Position numbers and translations under genes: made by a program. A stretch of 64,000 bases of DNA, taken from positions 62,001 through 126,000 of the forward strand of contig DATGQD010000065.1 in assembly GCA_035304385.1 (NCBI GenBank), written 5' to 3'. The notes beneath the pieces are model-generated. The model worked only from the letters and a program-made list of their open reading frames with translations, did not search any database and was not told the DNA's origin. This DNA comes from ZC4RG29 sp035304385 (GTDB lineage: Bacteria > Bacteroidota > Bacteroidia > Cytophagales > Cyclobacteriaceae). Of this stretch, positions 61,003 through 64,000 are shown in pieces (position 1 is the first letter of the stretch; each line of letters starts with the position of its first letter).

Positions 61003-63401
61003 ACCGATATGGGTTTAATGACCTTGTCGAGCTTTTGCAATCCCACCCAGCGAACCGCAACAGTAGAGAATGCTACGACACTGATGCTACTGAGCGGCAT
61101 GAGAATCGCTGCATGAAGGGGCGTGAGTTGGCCGCTTACTGCGAAACTCAGCGCTATCGTGTTATAGAGAAATGAAATGACGAAGCCGGTATGAAGAATT
61201 CTTACGGCAGACCGCGAGAGGTCAAAAAAGGTATCCAGATGACGAACCCTATCGCCTTTGATGATCCCGTCACTGGCCGGCGTGAACACACCGGTGTCGT
61301 CGGTGACGGCCACGCCGACATCACACTGACGCAGGGCGCCCGCATCGTTTAAACCGTCGCCAACCATTGTCACGACGTGACCCTCCGACTGAAGATCACG
61401 GACATAGTCAAGTTTGTCCTGCGGCGATTGGGCGAACCGCAAGTCGGCATTCGCGGGAAATATTTCTTTCATGGCGTGGCCGCCCGCAGGATTGTCGCCT
61501 GAAACCAAACCCCTGCATTTTTTTCCCAGCCGGCGGATCATATCCGATATACCCGGCCTGAGGGATGTGCCGATAGTGAAGTATCCCCTGGGGGTGCCAT
61601 CGATGGAGACAAATACGGTCGACCCCTCAGCAGTCAGCGGCCGGGCGCCGGCGAAATCTGCCGAGCCAATTCGAATTGTGCGACCGGAGATAGTGCCTTC
61701 GATGCCCTTACCCTCGCGTTCCTGGAACGTGTCGACCGAAGTCGTCTGCCCGGGCAGGGAGTTATAGAGGATGCGGCTCAGTGGATGCGTCGAACAGGCA
61801 GCGAGGCTTTTAACCCATAACGCCTCGGGTTCTTCCAGAATGCCGGTGAAAGCGACCTTCTCCTTGCCGTGCGTTACCGTGCCGGTCTTGTCGAACACAA
61901 CGGCGTTAGTCCTGGCCATCCTTTCGACGACCTGTGCATTTTTCAGATAGAATCCGGCCCGCCCGAAAACGCGCATCATATTGCCGTAGGTGAACGGAGC
62001 CGTCAACGCCAGGGCACACGGACACGCCACAATGAGCACAGCGGTGACGTTAAGCCACACCTGCGACGCGTCCAGCAGGTACCATCCCACCGCTGTCGCC
62101 GCCGCTATGAAAACAACGGCCCACGTAAACCGGGTGGCAATCCTGTCCATGACACTCCGATAGTCCTTTGCTTCTTTCTTGAAAACCTGGTTATTCCATA
62201 AGCTGGTCAGGTAACTCTGCGCGGTTTTTCGATCGACCGTCATGCGTGCAGGAACGCCTTTGAGCCTTCCACCGGCGAACAGGAGATCGCCGGCGCGAGC
62301 GGTCACCGGTTCGGACTCACCCGTCACAAAGCTGTAATCGATCAGGGCGTTGTCGTCGATAAGCCGACTGTCGGCTGGAATGATCTCTCCGTTACGGATA
62401 CGAATTGTATCGCCTTCGCGAATGTCGTTCACCACAACCGGCTGCCAGCTTCCGCCATCTGATTTTTCGACGGCGAGGGGAAAGTAAGACCGGAAGTCAC
62501 GATCAAAGGCCAGGCTTTCGTACGTTTTCCCCTGGAACCAGCGCCCCACAAGGAGAAAGAATACCAGTCCGGTCAGCGAATCAAAGTATCCGGGCCCGGA
62601 ACCGGTGACGATGTCCCAGGTACTGCGGGCCATCAGCGCAATAAGGCCCAGGGCGATCGGCACGTCTATGTTGATGCGCCGCTGTCTGAACGCTGTTATA
62701 GCGGAACGGAGATAATCCGAGCCGCTGTAAAGGAACACAGGAATGGAGAGGGCAAGATTCAGCCAGGAAAAAACCTCTTTTAGTTGACGGTCCGCCTCGT
62801 CGAGTCCAAGATACTCCGGGAAGCTGAACAGCATTACGTTGCCAAAGCAGAAGGCCGCGACCGTGAGTTTCAGAACGAGTTGCTGATTCCCGCCGGCGCG
62901 CTTTTTTGTGCCGGCGTCAAGATTGATCTGAGGCGCATAACCCAGCGCCGCTATGCGCCGGGCTATGCTGCTCAGTCCAACTTGCGAAGGGTTGAAGTCG
63001 ATGGCGACCGACTTATGGGCATAGTTTACCTCCGACCTCAGGATGCCGGGTTCAAGACGCCGTAGGTTTTCGAGCAGCCAGATGCAACTCACGCAGTGAA
63101 TGCTGGGGATCGTAAATCGCGCCCGTGCAAAGTTGGCTGAATCGAATTCCAGAAAGCGGTTCCTGACCTGAGGATCGTCCAGGCAAGCGTAAACGCTTGT
63201 GTCGGTGTCGCCTTGCCGGATACCCGGTGCGTTATCCAGGGTATAGTAGGTACAAAGATCGTTGTCGTTAAGAATTTCGAAGACGGTTTTGCACCCCGTA
63301 CAACAAAACGGCTTATCGTCTAACCAAAGCGCTGCCTCGCAGGACTGGCCGCAGTGGTAGCAGTGCAAGTCGGTATGGGTAATCGCCTCCACTTCAATCA
63401 A
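60999..63401 (-). CDS. ccoI: Copper-translocating P1B-type ATPase CcoI (FixI)
   Basis: A P1B-type ATPase of about 800 residues that supplies copper to cbb3 oxidase. An N-terminal cysteine-rich zinc-finger-like segment (C14YHC17, CC at 33-34 and C37) precedes an HMA domain with HCVSC (Cys103, Cys106), then eight membrane helices with the CPC motif ACPCALAL, the phosphorylation motif DKTGTVTHGKE and the GDGLND hinge. The start is uncertain: TTG at 63401 follows an in-frame stop by one codon, and GTG at 63392 would remove three residues; no ATG is available before the Cys cluster. It overlaps ccoS by 4 bases. Confidence 0.93.
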   Translation of the reverse strand: MIEVEAITHTDLHCYHCGQSCEAALWLDDKPFCCTGCKTVFEILNDNDLCTYYTLDNAPGIRQGDTDTSVYACLDDPQVRNRFLEFDSANFARARFTIPSIHCVSCIWLLENLRRLEPGILRSEVNYAHKSVAIDFNPSQVGLSSIARRIAALGYAPQINLDAGTKKRAGGNQQLVLKLTVAAFCFGNVMLFSFPEYLGLDEADRQLKEVFSWLNLALSIPVFLYSGSDYLRSAITAFRQRRINIDVPIALGLIALMARSTWDIVTGSGPGYFDSLTGLVFFLLVGRWFQGKTYESLAFDRDFRSYFPLAVEKSDGGSWQPVVVNDIREGDTIRIRNGEIIPADSRLIDDNALIDYSFVTGESEPVTARAGDLLFAGGRLKGVPARMTVDRKTAQSYLTSLWNNQVFKKEAKDYRSVMDRIATRFTWAVVFIAAATAVGWYLLDASQVWLNVTAVLIVACPCALALTAPFTYGNMMRVFGRAGFYLKNAQVVERMARTNAVVFDKTGTVTHGKEKVAFTGILEEPEALWVKSLAACSTHPLSRILYNSLPGQTTSVDTFQEREGKGIEGTISGRTIRIGSADFAGARPLTAEGSTVFVSIDGTPRGYFTIGTSLRPGISDMIRRLGKKCRGLVSGDNPAGGHAMKEIFPANADLRFAQSPQDKLDYVRDLQSEGHVVTMVGDGLNDAGALRQCDVGVAVTDDTGVFTPASDGIIKGDRVRHLDTFFDLSRSAVRILHTGFVISFLYNTIALSFAVSGQLTPLHAAILMPLSSISVVAFSTVAVRWVGLQKLDKVIKPISV

Positions 63402-63468
63402 TGCTCAAACTCCCTCTCAACGATCGATACCGTGTTTCGGTACGCCAGGCGATGTACTAACGCAGGCG

Positions 63469-64000
63469 CTAGTTCTTATAGGTTAGGACCGTGTAACCCT
63501 GGAGTTTATCGTTCTTGTTATAGGTCTCACTTTTCACCACGCCGTATTGCGGAGCGATCCACTCCACGACGTTGAACCTGAACGTCATCGCCACGCCCAT
63601 TTGGTTTCTGATTGTATTTACGCTCGTGATCTTGTAACAATCCAGGTCGCCCATAGGAGTGTTGATCGTCTCCTTGCCCACGACCTTGCGATCACTAATG
63701 GTACAAGTCATTTTGAAGGGAATCGCAGAACCCTGTGTTGAAACGGTTATTGACCCATCTTTTAGTTGCTGCCCGGGTGAAAGGCTGCTGGGAACTTCAA
63801 GATTCTCGCCATCGATTGTCATCTCGCTGGCGCCAAATGCCTGGAGTTGTTCCTGCGGAATGTAGTTTCTCATATCGATTATGATGATACCGTCTTCGCA
63901 GCGAAACTCGTATTCACCCCCGTGTACTTCCTTGCCTTTCGCATCTTCCATCTGTGAACTGATGCGGGCATCATAGCCATTTCCCGTGGCATGGTACTCC
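63469..64000 (-). CDS. Conserved hypothetical protein (DUF3108/TapB-like), 5' partial
   Basis: The gene runs off the right edge; at least 177 codons are present and the frame is open to base 64000, so an ATG at 63951 is probably internal. The visible part is rich in beta-strand-like segments (FRCEDGIIIIDMRNY, SEMTIDGENLEVP, GSITVSTQG), has a single Cys in FRCEDG and ends YTVLTYKN. It resembles the DUF3108/TapB-like group of Bacteroidota exported proteins, but I recognise it only by general pattern. It lies 67 bases upstream of ccoI and may or may not belong to that unit. Confidence 0.65.
   Translation of the reverse strand, partial: EYHATGNGYDARISSQMEDAKGKEVHGGEYEFRCEDGIIIIDMRNYIPQEQLQAFGASEMTIDGENLEVPSSLSPGQQLKDGSITVSTQGSAIPFKMTCTISDRKVVGKETINTPMGDLDCYKITSVNTIRNQMGVAMTFRFNVVEWIAPQYGVVKSETYNKNDKLQGYTVLTYKN

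Overview
The window is a chromosomal segment from a member of the Bacteroidota, most likely the Cytophagales, with a base composition near or just above 50 % GC. The evidence is: TAnnTTTG -7 promoter elements before many genes; CarboxypepD_reg-type N-terminal domains on several envelope proteins; DUF4249 and DUF5686 family proteins; a type IX secretion C-terminal domain; a fused CcoN-CcoO oxidase subunit; and few Shine-Dalgarno sequences. No phage, insertion sequence, CRISPR array or rRNA was seen. Genus-level placement is not possible from the sequence alone.

Layout. 1-544: start of a nucleotide-sugar epimerase (cut by the left edge). 633-6120: a Wzz-like protein followed by ccmB, ccmC, ccmD-like, ccmE and ccmF, a cytochrome c maturation System I in which CcmE has Cys instead of the haem-binding His. 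6167-8227: GroES-like protein, a small unknown protein and an M24 Xaa-Pro peptidase. 8407-13086 (minus): prmC, a DUF2520 protein, hemB and a 7TM-DISM histidine kinase. 13115-16421: ribD, free-methionine-sulfoxide reductase and a membrane-anchored MutS homologue. 16422-18959 (minus): cysteine desulfurase and a phosphohexomutase. 19075-20193: a tiny membrane protein and mazG. 20685-27436: PAS histidine kinase, glyS, an MtfA-like peptidase and an MMPL/RND exporter. 27587-33592: ileS (with a GxHH active-site motif), lspA and an AGCS symporter. A tRNA-Val follows, then fused otsA-otsB and a GH15 enzyme, an SDR, a TonB-dependent receptor with DUF4249 partner, a nucleotide pyrophosphatase/phosphodiesterase, tRNA-Lys and a second tRNA-Val, and a type IX-secreted sugar-dehydrogenase-like protein.

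46237-50019 holds an ECF sigma factor, a composite anti-sigma/CarboxypepD_reg/TonB protein and a divergent von Willebrand A protein; both non-sigma proteins carry short pieces that resemble the plug region of SusC receptors. 50145-52188 holds a SigR/RsrA-like redox sigma/anti-sigma pair, gmk and nadD, followed by a DUF5686 protein (52257-54869).

54887-63401 is a cbb3 oxidase cluster on the minus strand: ccoI-ccoS, then ccoNO-ccoQ-ccoP-ccoG-ccoH-safE-like. It needs c-type haem, which fits with the ccm cluster and hemB in the same window. The right edge cuts a DUF3108/TapB-like protein.

Most of the window is ordinary housekeeping. The points most worth following are the IleRS GxHH motif, the CxxxY CcmE, the SusC-plug-fragment signalling locus, the SigR/RsrA-like pair and the nested hairpins between ccoS and ccoNO.
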